This document shows positions 46,021 to 57,200 of a stretch of 64,000 nucleotides of DNA, piece by piece (position 1 is the stretch's first letter; the number at the start of each line of letters is the position of its first letter). Both the position numbers and the translations under genes were made by a program. Source of the stretch: Nitrospira sp. (GTDB lineage Bacteria; Nitrospirota; Nitrospiria; Nitrospirales; Nitrospiraceae); contig JACOEH010000024.1 in NCBI GenBank assembly GCA_024998685.1, positions 1 through 64,000 on the forward strand, in the 5' to 3' direction. Below the pieces are notes generated by a model. The model worked only from the letters and a program-made list of their open reading frames with translations, was not told the DNA's origin and made no database searches.

Positions 46021-46581
46021 TCAATGAACACCCATGGATTGCGGGTTCGTTCCCCATGACCTGATCCTCGGCAGCAGCTCATATTCGAGCAGATCCGCCA
46101 TGCGAACGATGTCGGGAATGCCTCGGGCTTCGATAAATTGCTCAGTCCATGGTACGAGCGAATCGTGGGGTATTCCGGGAATCCGCATCTCGATCGAACG
46201 CTCTACGATTTCAATGTACTCAGCCAGCTTCCCTAACCAGCAATCCAGTGAGGACAATCTGATCGTACCGCTCCGCATAAGAAGAACCATAGTCTCTCCC
46301 TCATGTTTGAGCAACTTGCCAAACTGTTCGATGGTGTCCTGCGCCTTGAGGAGAATGTCGGCCGCCGAAGTCGAACTCGCTTCAACTGAACCAGTCTCCT
46401 CCCCGGAGCATGCCAGAAATTCAGGAACCAAATCACGATCCGTGCAGAGACGACCTCCAACCCTTAATGAGGTGACGATTCGTCCCTTGCCGCGTGATTT
46501 TTCGCTCAGTTGAGCCAATGCCTCGATAAGGGAAATATCGTCCCGAACCGTCCATTGCTCGTCATCTAGTGAAATCTCCAT
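46021..46581 (-). CDS. Hypothetical protein next to flagellin
   Basis: 186 residues from ATG 46581 (GGAG five bases upstream). The first ~60 residues, starting MEISLDDEQWTV, look like a small beta/ubiquitin-like domain. The rest is helical (SAADILLKAQDTIEQFGKLL, LEYELLPRIRSW). I do not recognise the family. It is the last gene of the glycosyltransferase operon and directly precedes the flagellin promoter. Confidence 0.75.
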   Translation of the reverse strand: MEISLDDEQWTVRDDISLIEALAQLSEKSRGKGRIVTSLRVGGRLCTDRDLVPEFLACSGEETGSVEASSTSAADILLKAQDTIEQFGKLLKHEGETMVLLMRSGTIRLSSLDCWLGKLAEYIEIVERSIEMRIPGIPHDSLVPWTEQFIEARGIPDIVRMADLLEYELLPRIRSWGTNPQSMGVH

Positions 46582-46606
46582 GGCTTCTCCTTCTTCAAAT
46601 TGGTCC

Positions 46607-48292
46607 TCAACCGCGAAGGTGACTGGCACCCGCAACATGTCTGACCGGCGTGATCAGTTGAGTGGAAGCCGGCATGCGTGGGCTCATTCCAATGTATTGC
46701 TCGACGTCTGCTACCCGCTTTTGCCACACATGATGCGCGCGCAGTTGGCGCGCCGACATTTTCGTAAGGTCTTGAGCATCGTTATTGTGAATCTCACGCA
46801 GAAAGGCGACCGTAATGGGAATTAAGGGCGAGCTCATCATCGCCGACTCCACAAGCTCTTGTTGCTCTTTCAGTAATACTGTTTGGACGGCTTTTAATTC
46901 TGCCACTGGCAGCGGTTGCCGCTGACAGAGACGGTCGAGCTGTTCAGATCGAGACACGAGTTTGGCCAATGCTGGCCTCAACGCCCGAAGCATCAGACTG
47001 ACATCCTCGCGATCCGGAGGATCCCCTGCTGGCCACTCGACCGCCGAAGACCGGCCCGTAAACGACTCATACCAAAAACGCCTCCAGAAACGGGCGTACC
47101 ATTCGGTCTGAGGATCAGTGGCTCCCGATCTGATCGTGAATGTGCCTAATCCATCCGCATCGATCCCGGATTCGTAAATTCTGATGCCGCCAATACGGGC
47201 CGGTAACGGCCCTGCTCGTACCACATGCCGACACACGGCAGCGACATCCTCGCAGACCACTTGATCCTTACAGGCATGGTGCATACAGACTCGGTCGAAT
47301 CCACACGGAGCACAGAGCAGTTCCGGCTGGATCACCCAATGCCCGGGTCCATATGGACCGGTCTCCCAAAAATTCACGTGTCCGACGGACAGATCGACCA
47401 CAGGAGTTCGGACACCGACGGCGAGATGCATCGGCCCTGTATCATTCGTCAGGAGAAGCCGAGCATGAGTTAACAAAGCCGCAAGTTGCACCACATCAGT
47501 GCGTCCGACCGCGTTACACCAGACGGCCTTGCCGCCTGCCTCACGATATGCGATTCGCGCCTGCTCCACGGCGCCGGCTTCTTCCGTCGTACCGATCAGA
47601 AGAAAGCCCATGTCTGTCTCCCGACTGAGCAAAGCCATTGTCCTCCCGAAGTATTCGGGACGCCACGCCTTCATGGCGTCGCTGGCGCCGACTTGTACGG
47701 CAATCGTGTTCGACACACCAGGAAGATTGGAGTGCAGGAACGATTCGGCCCATTCCATGGCATCTCGTGGAACCGAAAGCAGCAAGAGATCCGCCGGCCC
47801 CGGGCCGCTTCCGCCGAGGGCATAGATATCCACCAGGTTAAATCGGTTGAACCGCCGATAGGCATGGCAATCGGTAAAGTAGGACATCCATTGGTTCTTG
47901 ACGATCGGGGTGCCGTCCATCGCGCAGACGACGCCGCGCAGATCAGGTGCACCGATATAGCTGGCAAGAAGCGCGCTCCGCCTATCGAACGTCAGATTAA
48001 CGATGCGATCATAGCCGACTTCCAGCAGCGGCTTGATCCAATCCGCCATCGTCCGGTATACCTCGATGAGGTCTTTGACCATGGCCCGCGTGTCGTCGAT
48101 CAGACCATGGAAATCGTACGTGACGATGTGCCGAAGGCCGGGCAACATCGAGACGACTGGGGCAAACTTGATATCTACGATGAGATCGACCGATGCGTCA
48201 GGGAATTCCGTCCGCAATCTGGCAAGTAGCCCGCTCATCTGCACGAGGTCGCCCATCCGCGTTATGTTAATGATGAGTATCTGTTTGCTCAT
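46607..48292 (-). CDS. Glycosyltransferase family 9 protein with long C-terminal extension
   Basis: 561 residues from ATG 48292, which overlaps the upstream stop (ATGA). Residues 1-350 are a heptosyltransferase-type GT-B fold (IINITRMGDLVQMSGLL, VGASDAMKAWRPEYFGRTM, LLTNDTGPMHLAVGV). A Cys-rich patch follows (CAPCGFDRVCMHHACKDQVVC), typical of some GT9 enzymes, then a ~200-residue helical extension of unknown role. Substrate unknown. The position beside flagellin rather than among LPS core genes argues against a standard heptosyltransferase role. Confidence 0.88.
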   Translation of the reverse strand: MSKQILIINITRMGDLVQMSGLLARLRTEFPDASVDLIVDIKFAPVVSMLPGLRHIVTYDFHGLIDDTRAMVKDLIEVYRTMADWIKPLLEVGYDRIVNLTFDRRSALLASYIGAPDLRGVVCAMDGTPIVKNQWMSYFTDCHAYRRFNRFNLVDIYALGGSGPGPADLLLLSVPRDAMEWAESFLHSNLPGVSNTIAVQVGASDAMKAWRPEYFGRTMALLSRETDMGFLLIGTTEEAGAVEQARIAYREAGGKAVWCNAVGRTDVVQLAALLTHARLLLTNDTGPMHLAVGVRTPVVDLSVGHVNFWETGPYGPGHWVIQPELLCAPCGFDRVCMHHACKDQVVCEDVAAVCRHVVRAGPLPARIGGIRIYESGIDADGLGTFTIRSGATDPQTEWYARFWRRFWYESFTGRSSAVEWPAGDPPDREDVSLMLRALRPALAKLVSRSEQLDRLCQRQPLPVAELKAVQTVLLKEQQELVESAMMSSPLIPITVAFLREIHNNDAQDLTKMSARQLRAHHVWQKRVADVEQYIGMSPRMPASTQLITPVRHVAGASHLRG

Positions 48293-50106
48293 ATAAGATC
48301 TCGGGTCTGCGCTCGATATTCGTCCAGCATCAGAACCAACAACTCTTCTCGGGATAACGTCGCCGTCGGTCCACGATGCCGTATGCGCTCGGCCACCTGT
48401 TCGAGCTCCACACGTTGGGTGACGGAAAAATTCTTGAGCAACGGGACGAGTTCTTGATGATCGACGCATCGCCGACTGAGTTGCGCCGCTTCACGCTCCC
48501 CCTTTAGGATGGTTCCGACGCGGTCGGGCTGAGCCATGCCGACCTGGGTCAGAAGTTCCTTCATTCGATGTTGATACGTGTGCTCACGTACCACACGATC
48601 GAACGCTGCCCGTGCCATCGCTCTTCGAATATCGGCCTCATGGAGCGCTGCGCGGATGCGCTGCGGCAGCTCCTCGAACGTTTGGAATGTCGCCATCTCT
48701 TCTTGAGTGAACAGTTCACCGAGGAGTGAGCGGTGATCGACGAGTTGAAAGGCTCCGCACGCCGCCAACTCGAACGTTCGGGGATTGACGAAATCGGCTT
48801 CAGGATCGAGTCCTTTGCCGGTATGCGAGTGCAAGTTAAGGTTGACGGTTGTGGCGTTGAAGACTTTGATGCAGGTCTCGGTGTCTATCCGCACCCCCCC
48901 TCGTTGCAAGACGGGTTCGATGGCGGTGGCCCCATCCCATTCGTTTCCCCACACTTTTAATCGCCATTCAGGTGTGATCAACTGAGGAAGAATCTCCCTT
49001 CGATTCGCATAACCTGCGCCGACAAATGACACGTCGGCTCCGAATTCCTCCATCTCATCCGAAGTGAGCGACACTGTCTTGTGTGCCGCGAGGTCCGCCG
49101 CCACGGGGAGGTAATGGATCTCCTTGGCCCCGGCATGACGGAACGCATCCAAGCATGCCCCTTTTTGAATCACGAACCAGAAGTCGAATCCCGCCGCCAT
49201 TTGTTGCCAGTACGTCAGGTGGCGGTAGTTTTCGACGAACCACATGGCGGTCAGAAAATGCTTCTTCCGAACATGTTCGAGAACCGACAGGGTCATCGGC
49301 GCCTGGGCCATGGCCAGGACCAGATCCGGCGGACGTTCCGCGATCCGCACGAGAGTCAACTGGCTGAGAAATTCGGCGAACTTGTTTTGCATCACCTGTC
49401 GGTGGCGGGCATCCTCCAAACGGGCCAGCGCGTGGTAACTGGTGGCATGCGCGCTATGGTCGATCCAATCGACGTGATGGCCGAGTGATTCCAGAGCCGT
49501 CACAACAGATCTGGTGACCGGAAGAGAGCCCCCATAAATCGGACCCACAACGGCAATTCGAAGCTGACCGCCGGCAGCATGGGCGATAGAGCGTCGCACA
49601 CTCTCCTCGATCGCGGCATGCGCATCGGGATGTAATCGGGCAGCCGGCACATAGGTCATGAACCTCACGGAAGATCCGAGTTCCATCGTACGCCTGGCCA
49701 TGGAATGAGGCACTCCCCACACCCAGGTCACACGCCTGGCCCAATCTCCCCACGCCCTCACGGCACAGGCGTCATGCAATTCGACCAAGTCTGGAACAGC
49801 TACCACGATGCGAATGGATGGAGGAAGCACTTTGCAGAGGGCCTCCACGTGATAGAGCAGACCGATCCCGAACACGAGGACGACGTCTCCCTCGCGGCAA
49901 GACACGATCTGAGCTGTTGCCCAAGAAATCGATTCTTTGACTGGATCGTAGGTGCTGTGGATGGCGCGGCCCTGCGCGAAACCTGTAGGGTATCCGGATT
50001 TCGCCGGTCGAATTTCGAGTCGCCCACCCTGCGCAGCACGCAGCGCCGCCGCGAGTTCCGGTGATTGTTTGGCGATTTCACGGAGATTCGCTTCAAACAC
50101 ACTCAT
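48289..50106 (-). CDS. CgeB-like glycosyltransferase with Maf-like N-terminal domain
   Basis: 605 residues from ATG 50106, overlapping the previous stop. The first ~190 residues (VVLVFGIGLLYHVEALCKVL) resemble the N-terminal part of Maf/DUF115-type motility-associated glycosyltransferases. From ~195 a CgeB/DUF3880-type GT-B domain follows (LRIAVVGPIYGGSLPVTRSV, MWFVENYRHLTYWQ, VSFVGAGYANRREIL, NPRTFELAACGAFQLVDHR). A helical tail ends it. A flagellin sugar transfer role is inferred from domain type and locus. Confidence 0.82.
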   Translation of the reverse strand: MSVFEANLREIAKQSPELAAALRAAQGGRLEIRPAKSGYPTGFAQGRAIHSTYDPVKESISWATAQIVSCREGDVVLVFGIGLLYHVEALCKVLPPSIRIVVAVPDLVELHDACAVRAWGDWARRVTWVWGVPHSMARRTMELGSSVRFMTYVPAARLHPDAHAAIEESVRRSIAHAAGGQLRIAVVGPIYGGSLPVTRSVVTALESLGHHVDWIDHSAHATSYHALARLEDARHRQVMQNKFAEFLSQLTLVRIAERPPDLVLAMAQAPMTLSVLEHVRKKHFLTAMWFVENYRHLTYWQQMAAGFDFWFVIQKGACLDAFRHAGAKEIHYLPVAADLAAHKTVSLTSDEMEEFGADVSFVGAGYANRREILPQLITPEWRLKVWGNEWDGATAIEPVLQRGGVRIDTETCIKVFNATTVNLNLHSHTGKGLDPEADFVNPRTFELAACGAFQLVDHRSLLGELFTQEEMATFQTFEELPQRIRAALHEADIRRAMARAAFDRVVREHTYQHRMKELLTQVGMAQPDRVGTILKGEREAAQLSRRCVDHQELVPLLKNFSVTQRVELEQVAERIRHRGPTATLSREELLVLMLDEYRAQTRDLI

Positions 50107-51284
50107 AGCAGGACGTTCTCCCGATCGTCCATCGACATGCAGTGTTTCCAGACGGCCATTCGATCGTCGACGGAGACATTCGATTGGCCGGGGCGCGAGT
50201 AGCTCATTCCCCACTCATCGACATGCCCCTCCCATAACTGCCACCCGGTACACTCCGTCAATTGTGGGACACTCGTCTGGGCGACGATGAAATCGAGACT
50301 TTCGTCGATCGGCCAGGTATCCGGAGCGAATGTCGACGACTGCCAGACCCGATGTTGGTCTCCGTACGGACCGGTTTCGTGAACACGTGCACGCGCAAAA
50401 TATAGACCGAGCGTTCGGCACCCGACAGCGGCCGCAAGATGCAGAGAGCCCGTATCGCTGCCGATCGTCCAATGGCAGCGAGAGAGCAGTAGGGCCAGTT
50501 GCAGTAGATTCGTATGACCCGTTGCATCCCAAACGCGCCCCCACAGTAACGGCGAAAGAGTCTCTTGAATGGCGCGGCTGCGTCCGATCTCCCCACTGCT
50601 TCCGATGAGAACCACACGAATGGCGGTATGGGCGTTCAGAAGCGCAGTGATCCATCGTGCCCAAATCGCAGGGGGCAGGCAGCGGGCAAGATCTCCGGCC
50701 CCTATGATCACAGCCACCCAGTGATACCGAGGATCGCCGACTTTCTCTAGACTTCCTGGAAGATCGGAAGCATGAGGAGTAATTCGAGGCACTCTACCAG
50801 GGGGCATGACGCCACATAGACCGCAGAAGGCATCGGCGAGGTGAACATGATTCGCACTCCGGTCTCTGGCCACCTTCCTGAGATAAGTACCCCAAGGCGG
50901 AAGATTCTCATATAACGGTCCGGCAGAGCCCGGTCCGACAACCCGCCTGCCGAGCAAATGCGCCGCTAAAATGGCACGGGGATGCTGATTGAGGTTGTAC
51001 ACGGTATCGTAGGTCTGCGCGGCCAGTTGATGTATGTGGTCTTGCGCTGCCGTCATCGTTGAATCGGGAGAATTGGTCCAACCTAACGCCCACTGTTGCC
51101 ACTGATCCGCCTCCCATGGAACGGCTCTTGCCGTTCCATGGAACAACGACACGATATCGGTCAACGTTGAGGCGCAGAGCAGGTCAAATCGCTCGCCGGC
51201 ATATCGGGCCGTCAACGAAGTGATGGCCGGAAGTGTCTGGAGCAGGTCCCCAAGCCTCGCCAGTTGCACGATCAGTGATGCCAT
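50103..51284 (-). CDS. Glycosyltransferase family 9 (heptosyltransferase-like)
   Basis: 393 residues, GT-B fold. N-terminal SLIVQLARLGDLLQTLPAI and C-terminal TIGSDTGSLHLAAAVGCRTLGLYF with HETGPYGDQH are the donor-site signatures of the family. It lies 12 bases after the giant glycosyltransferase gene and overlaps the CgeB-like gene. Its sugar is not predictable. It is shorter than its cousin at 46607-48292 and lacks the Cys patch and extension. Confidence 0.9.
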   Translation of the reverse strand: MASLIVQLARLGDLLQTLPAITSLTARYAGERFDLLCASTLTDIVSLFHGTARAVPWEADQWQQWALGWTNSPDSTMTAAQDHIHQLAAQTYDTVYNLNQHPRAILAAHLLGRRVVGPGSAGPLYENLPPWGTYLRKVARDRSANHVHLADAFCGLCGVMPPGRVPRITPHASDLPGSLEKVGDPRYHWVAVIIGAGDLARCLPPAIWARWITALLNAHTAIRVVLIGSSGEIGRSRAIQETLSPLLWGRVWDATGHTNLLQLALLLSRCHWTIGSDTGSLHLAAAVGCRTLGLYFARARVHETGPYGDQHRVWQSSTFAPDTWPIDESLDFIVAQTSVPQLTECTGWQLWEGHVDEWGMSYSRPGQSNVSVDDRMAVWKHCMSMDDRENVLL

Positions 51285-51296
51285 GGATGCACCCTA

Positions 51297-54200
51297 CTAA
51301 TTTGATGCTTCGTATGCCAGGACCGCTTCTTTGTTCGCCAACGCCTGGCCGAGTTCGAAAAGGCCGTCATAATTCGGCTCGAGCATACGCAGTTGCCCGT
51401 ATTCCCGCTGAGCGTCGTCCAGTTGCTGGGCACGTAGCAGGACACTAGCCAACGCAAAACGCACTGCCAGATCACCTGGATTTCTCATGACATAGGCGCT
51501 CAGTTGCCCACACAACTCTTGCCAACGGTTTTGCGCCGTGCCGGCCCGGAGCAACCAATGGATCGCCTCGGCATCGTCGGGGTTTTCAGCCAACACCTCA
51601 AGAAACCGTTCCCAGGCTCCTTGTGTGTAGGCCCTTCCCATTGCCGCCATCCCCATTCCCATTAGACATTTTTTGCGATCGGCGCCCTCCTGCCGCGCCG
51701 AAGCGAACGCACCCTCCGCTTGCTCGTATTGTTCCCGTTGCATACAGAGAATGCCTTTGAGCAAGAGTCCTTCCGCATGATTCGGTGAAGATGCGAGCAA
51801 CGATTGCAAATGGCTGTCCGCCCCGCGCAGATCTTTTTGCTCCAGTAAGGAGCGGATGAGCGACAATCGTTCCTTCGGAGCTTCTTGCAAAGCAAGATAC
51901 CGGGAGAGGAATGCTTGTCGCAGTATCGGTTCCTGTAGATGTTCGCAGACAAATGACGCCCAGGCCAATATCGCAAGATCGTTCGGCCAGTCCGCAGCCA
52001 GACTCAATTCTCGCTTCACTGCCGGCCAGTCTTGCTTCAAGGCGGCGGCTTGAGCGGCTGCGACGTGGGCCCAGGCTGCGCGATCCTTGATATCGTTGAA
52101 CATGTGGATGTCACCCCCATCACGCCCGTTGCGAACCACTCGTTTGAATTTGAAACCGTCCACATGGAAATGCAGGTCTTCGTCGGCCGCCCACCATTGC
52201 GCCTTCCACCGATCCAAGAAACGAGTCACATTCGCATCGTCGTGGAGCTTCCTACCGGGAGTTTGGCTTTCGAGATGAACGACGACGCTTCGTGGTTGAT
52301 AGACGACGACGGAACCGTGCTCTTGCACTTTCAGGCAAAGATCCGCATCTTCGAATCCGTTCACGTACCCTTCGTCGAATCCCCCTACTTCGTCAAACAA
52401 GGCTCGCCTGATCAACAAGCAGGCGGCCGTGACGATTTGAAATTCTCGTCGCTGATTCACGGCCGGATGGTCGCCGGCAAAGGCTTTGTAGATATGGTAG
52501 GGCAAGCGGTGCGCACAGTTTCGAACGACGCCGGCATGTTGAACCGTGCCATCAGGGTACAAGAGCTTGCTGCCGACAATACCCACCTCCGCGTGGTGGT
52601 CTACTTCCGCCACCAGCGCCGCCAGCCATCCCGGCTGAGGAATCGTGTCGTTGTTCAGGAAAATGAGGTATTTCCCTCGGGCGACTGCGGCTCCCTGATT
52701 GCAAGCCTTGGCGAATCCGAGATTCTCCTCGTTGGCGATGATCCGAACATCTCCACTCAGTCGGCGGAGAAAATCCGCCGTGCCGTCGGTGGACCCATTG
52801 TCCACGATGATCAGTTCGTACTCCGGCTGGTCTTTCAATCGGGCTAGTGCCGTCAAACAATCCTTCGTCAGTTCCACTCGGTTACAAACCGGCATGACGA
52901 TGGAACAGATATAATTCTTGGCGCCTCCGATCGCTCGCATCTCGGTGAGCCGTTTGTCCTGCGCTTCGCGCACACCGGCGATACGGTCGGCATAGGGCAT
53001 GTATTTCCGGTAGATGATCTCCGTCGTACGCCAATAGGTCTCACGCATCCCGCTGGTCATGGAACTTCCGTCGGTTCGCCAGGTGAACTCGGCCGTCCTG
53101 ATCGGCAAGTGCTTGAACGGAAACCGAGTCGCTATACGGATCCAGAGATCCCAATCTTCATGGGCAAAGAGAGATTCGTCGAATAGGCCCACCTCATCGA
53201 GACAGGCTCGGTCGTGCATCACACAAAGAACCGGAAAGTAGTTGGACACCAGTAGATCCGCCGGTTTGAAGTCATAGGAGTACGGCACATCGCGCCCCGT
53301 CTCGACATAACCGCCGTCGCTCCGTCGTTCCTTCACTCGCCAGGCATCAGTGTACGCGACTCGGCATTCACGGCGATCCAAATAGCCGGCAAGCGTTTCT
53401 AAATGATTCGGGAGATACCGATCATCGTCATCGAGATAGGCGATATAGGTGCCCTTCGCCGCACGGACGCCACTGTTGCGGGCTGCAGCCAATCCACGGT
53501 TTCGATCGTGGGTGATGGTCGTGATGCGGTATCGATCGGCACAGGCAGCCACGACGGTCTCCACGTCACAACCGGCATCGTTGACGACGATGACCTCGAA
53601 GTCTTGATACGTCTGCGCGGCCAGGCTTGCGAGCGCTGTCCGGAGACGATCGGGACGATTGTATGTCGGGACGATGACGGACACTTTCGGTGTGCGTGTA
53701 AAAGGAACGGAGACGTCGGCGGTCCGTTGGCAGACCCATGCTTGATAGATGGGAAGCAGATTCATGGAGCGGAGATCGGCCGGGGTGGGCGCCGGCACGT
53801 AGCGCAAGCCCGGAACCTCGACATGAATACGGTCCAGTCCCATTTCGACGAAGCCTTGTGAGTTGAAGAGAGCACGCAGTTGTTCTTCGGTCACCCAGTC
53901 TTCCACCGGTTGGTTGGGCGGCGCGATGGTCTTCCACTGTTCCCACATTTCACCGCGCGGAGTCGTGAGCACGACGTACCCGTCCGGCTTCAACAGTTTG
54001 AACAGTTGCGCGAGGAAGTATTCTTTTTGGCCATGAGGCACGTGCTCGATGACTTCCGACGTCAGAATCACCTCGTAGGGTTCGAAATCGTCGCGACCCG
54101 ATATGATCTCCGCCGTCCCCGCTTCAAACCGAAGATGAGGAAACAGCTTGCGCGCATGCTCGACGACACCGGCGACCGGCTCGACCCCTTCGCAGGTCCC

Positions 54201-57200
54201 GTATATGGTCGCCAGATTCGTCAGCCACCCTCGCCCACATCCGACATCCAGCATACGCAGCCGCCGGCCGGGCTCCTTCTGTTGAACCCGGCGAAGAATG
54301 TATTCCAGAAACGCCGCGATCTTGCTCCACCGTGCCGCCTCGTCGGCGTTCGGATGCGGCCCAGACCAAGCCGGAGCATTGACGAACAAGTTTACATAAA
54401 ACGCGTCCGAGTTCATGGTCCCTCCGTTAACTTGTTTCGCCACATTGTCTGTCGACGGCCCGTTTCCGGCGATTGTCGTCCCGCCGAATTCCGGCTCGGC
54501 TTGTTCCAATTGTGTCCAGAAGGTTCGCCGTTGCGCGGTTGTACGTTCAATCAAGTCCGGCGGCATCGCATAGGATCTGGTCAAGTGTCCTGTTTGAATC
54601 AATTCGATCCATCCCTCCAACACACAAGACCATTGGCGACAAGCTTCCCAGTGCGCATAGCCCGTCTCGCCAAATGCTCGGCGCAATGTCGGCTTCTTCA
54701 TCAGCAGGGTAACGGCCCGTCGGAAGTCGGCTAAGGAAATCACCACGCCGCCGGCTTGTTCCTGCGCGGCGTCGCATTCGGGCGTCGCCATCCACGGCAG
54801 TCGATGGCTCATCGCTTCAAGAATGCACAATGGAGAGGCTTCTGCATGCGAGGGTAATATCAGGACATCCGCCGCCTGCATGGCAGCGGCGACGCCCTCG
54901 GGCGAAAGCCCGGGAATATAGAGTACCTCCGGCCGCCCTGCCAGCGCCCGCCGTACTTGCTCGACATATGCGTCGTTATCGGTCGGGTGACCGACCAAGA
55001 CGAGCTTTGCGCCTTGCGGCACAGGAGCAAACACTTCAAGCAGCCCTAGATGATTTTTAACCGGGTAGAGGTTCGCGACATGGAGAATGAGGAACGCGTC
55101 GGACGGAATTCCGTGTTCCTTGCGAAACTCTCCGTTGGACTGCTGCGCCTGAATACCGTTGGGCAGATAGGTCGTCTTGAGACCATGTCGGCTGAAGAAA
55201 GAGGCATCGGAGCCTCGTTCCGACAACACGACCACGTGATGGGCATGAGCCGTAAGCCGAACCACCAGGTCTTTGACATGACTCATGCCGGACGACAACA
55301 ATTCGCAGATTTCTTTGTTCAACGTCGGCTGAAAGATCAGCCGGGTCCTGTCCGGCAACAAACCGGTCATGGCTCCATAGAACAGACTATTGACCGGTGC
55401 GCCTAACATCACACAGGCGTCGTACCGACCGGAGCTGATCAGCCGCTCCACTTCCAGCGCACAGACATGGACAGTTCCTTCTTGTCGATCATGGGGAGAC
55501 AACGTAATGATCGTAAGCCCACGGTACATCGTGAGATGTCGCTCGGCATGCGGATAGGCGGCAATATCGACGCGGTATCCATGGTTCAACAATCCGACTC
55601 CAAGCTCTTCCACAACACGCTCCACTCCCCCGACCGATGGCCAAAAATGCGGCGTCACAATCAGTATTGATTTGGTTCCCGCTTCGTTCTTCCGCTTGGT
55701 GGCACGGTCCGCAACTGAGGGGGGTGGATTTCGATCGCTTTCGCCCTTCCATTGCACCTGTTCGAAGGGAATCGGCTCGTGAGCGAGCGGCACCTGCCGT
55801 GCGGCGACATAGGGTTGTGTCAGCGGCGGATCCATCAGAAAGAGCCGCTTGAACACATCGAGTTCGGGAAGATCATAGACACGGGCATCCTTCTCGCGAT
55901 CGGCCGCCAGCGGGGCGCTGATGATACCGTGCGATGCGCCCATCAATGCAAAGAGCTGCAGCGGATCGCCGGATTGCCGGAATGCATCGGCCTTCCGGCG
56001 GATGTCGGACGTCAGGACGTTCCATTGCCGGATGTCCTTTTCATACATGGTCTTGTAACGGCGGTAGATCGTGTCGGGTGTATAAACAGTCCCGTGCTGC
56101 CCTTTGACGTCCGGATGGAGAATCCACTGGATGCCGCGGCGGCCCATCTGCGCCAAGAGTTCCATCTCGCTGGCCTTGACGTCTTGGAACATCAACGACT
56201 TCATGAGCGCCGTTCGATAGATCTTGACTCCCTGGATCGGCAAACCGCGATCTTCGTCGAACAAATGGAAGCAAATCATCCCGACATCGTCTGGCGCAGC
56301 CGTCATCACATTCTCCATCGAGGCCACGGCATCCGGCGTCAAGACCATATCTTCGTCGACTTGCACGAAGTAGGGTGTGTCACATCGATCTATCATCGCT
56401 TGCGCCGCGGCGCTGAACGGACATACATTGCGGATAATGTCCAGCTTGAACGGCGGTCCTTCTTGTTTGTGCAGTGCTCCTAGGCATACCTCGAAGGCAG
56501 GATCACCGACCGTCAGCACGAAGACCGTAGTGGCGACGTGTCTCTCTTCGCCGGATCGGTCGGCAGTAAGCCGGGTCAACGAGTGAGGCGAGCGTGCATC
56601 CGGGACAGCTGTCTTTCCCGTATCATTGTGAACCATGAGAGACTGCCCGGTCTCAATCCAGTCCAGCCACTGCCGTGCACGAGCTTCTGCCGTATGCGAT
56701 CGAAGTAATTCCAGGCGGGCAGCTGTAGCGATGTTTCCGGCGTAGTCAGCGTCACGTCCTACGCGCTCCGCATGTTCCTTCAAGATTGATGGACGATCCT
56801 TGGGATATAAGAGAATTTCGCGCCCCTCTTCAAAGAGGTCCTGTGTGCGGGGTCGATCGGGAATCTTCCATGAGATGACAGGACGACCCGCCGCCATGGC
56901 TTCCACAACACGTCCTGCATAGGATTGAAATAGGCTGGGGAGATTGACGATTCCGCTCCAAGGCTTGAGGCTCGACAGCCAATTGGCGAAAATGGCTTCG
57001 CGCAACCGGCGCCACAAGCCCACATACTCCGTGAGGGCGGCGGGATCAGGGCGCCATCCCGACTGCAACCGCTCAGACATCTGCTGATGCAATGCATTAA
57101 AGCACTGGGGAAATGTTGTCTCCGCTTCTGCGGACGGCGGATGGATCAGCACATCCCTCAAGCCAGGCATGGTCAACCATGCCTTCCGCTCTCCGTACAG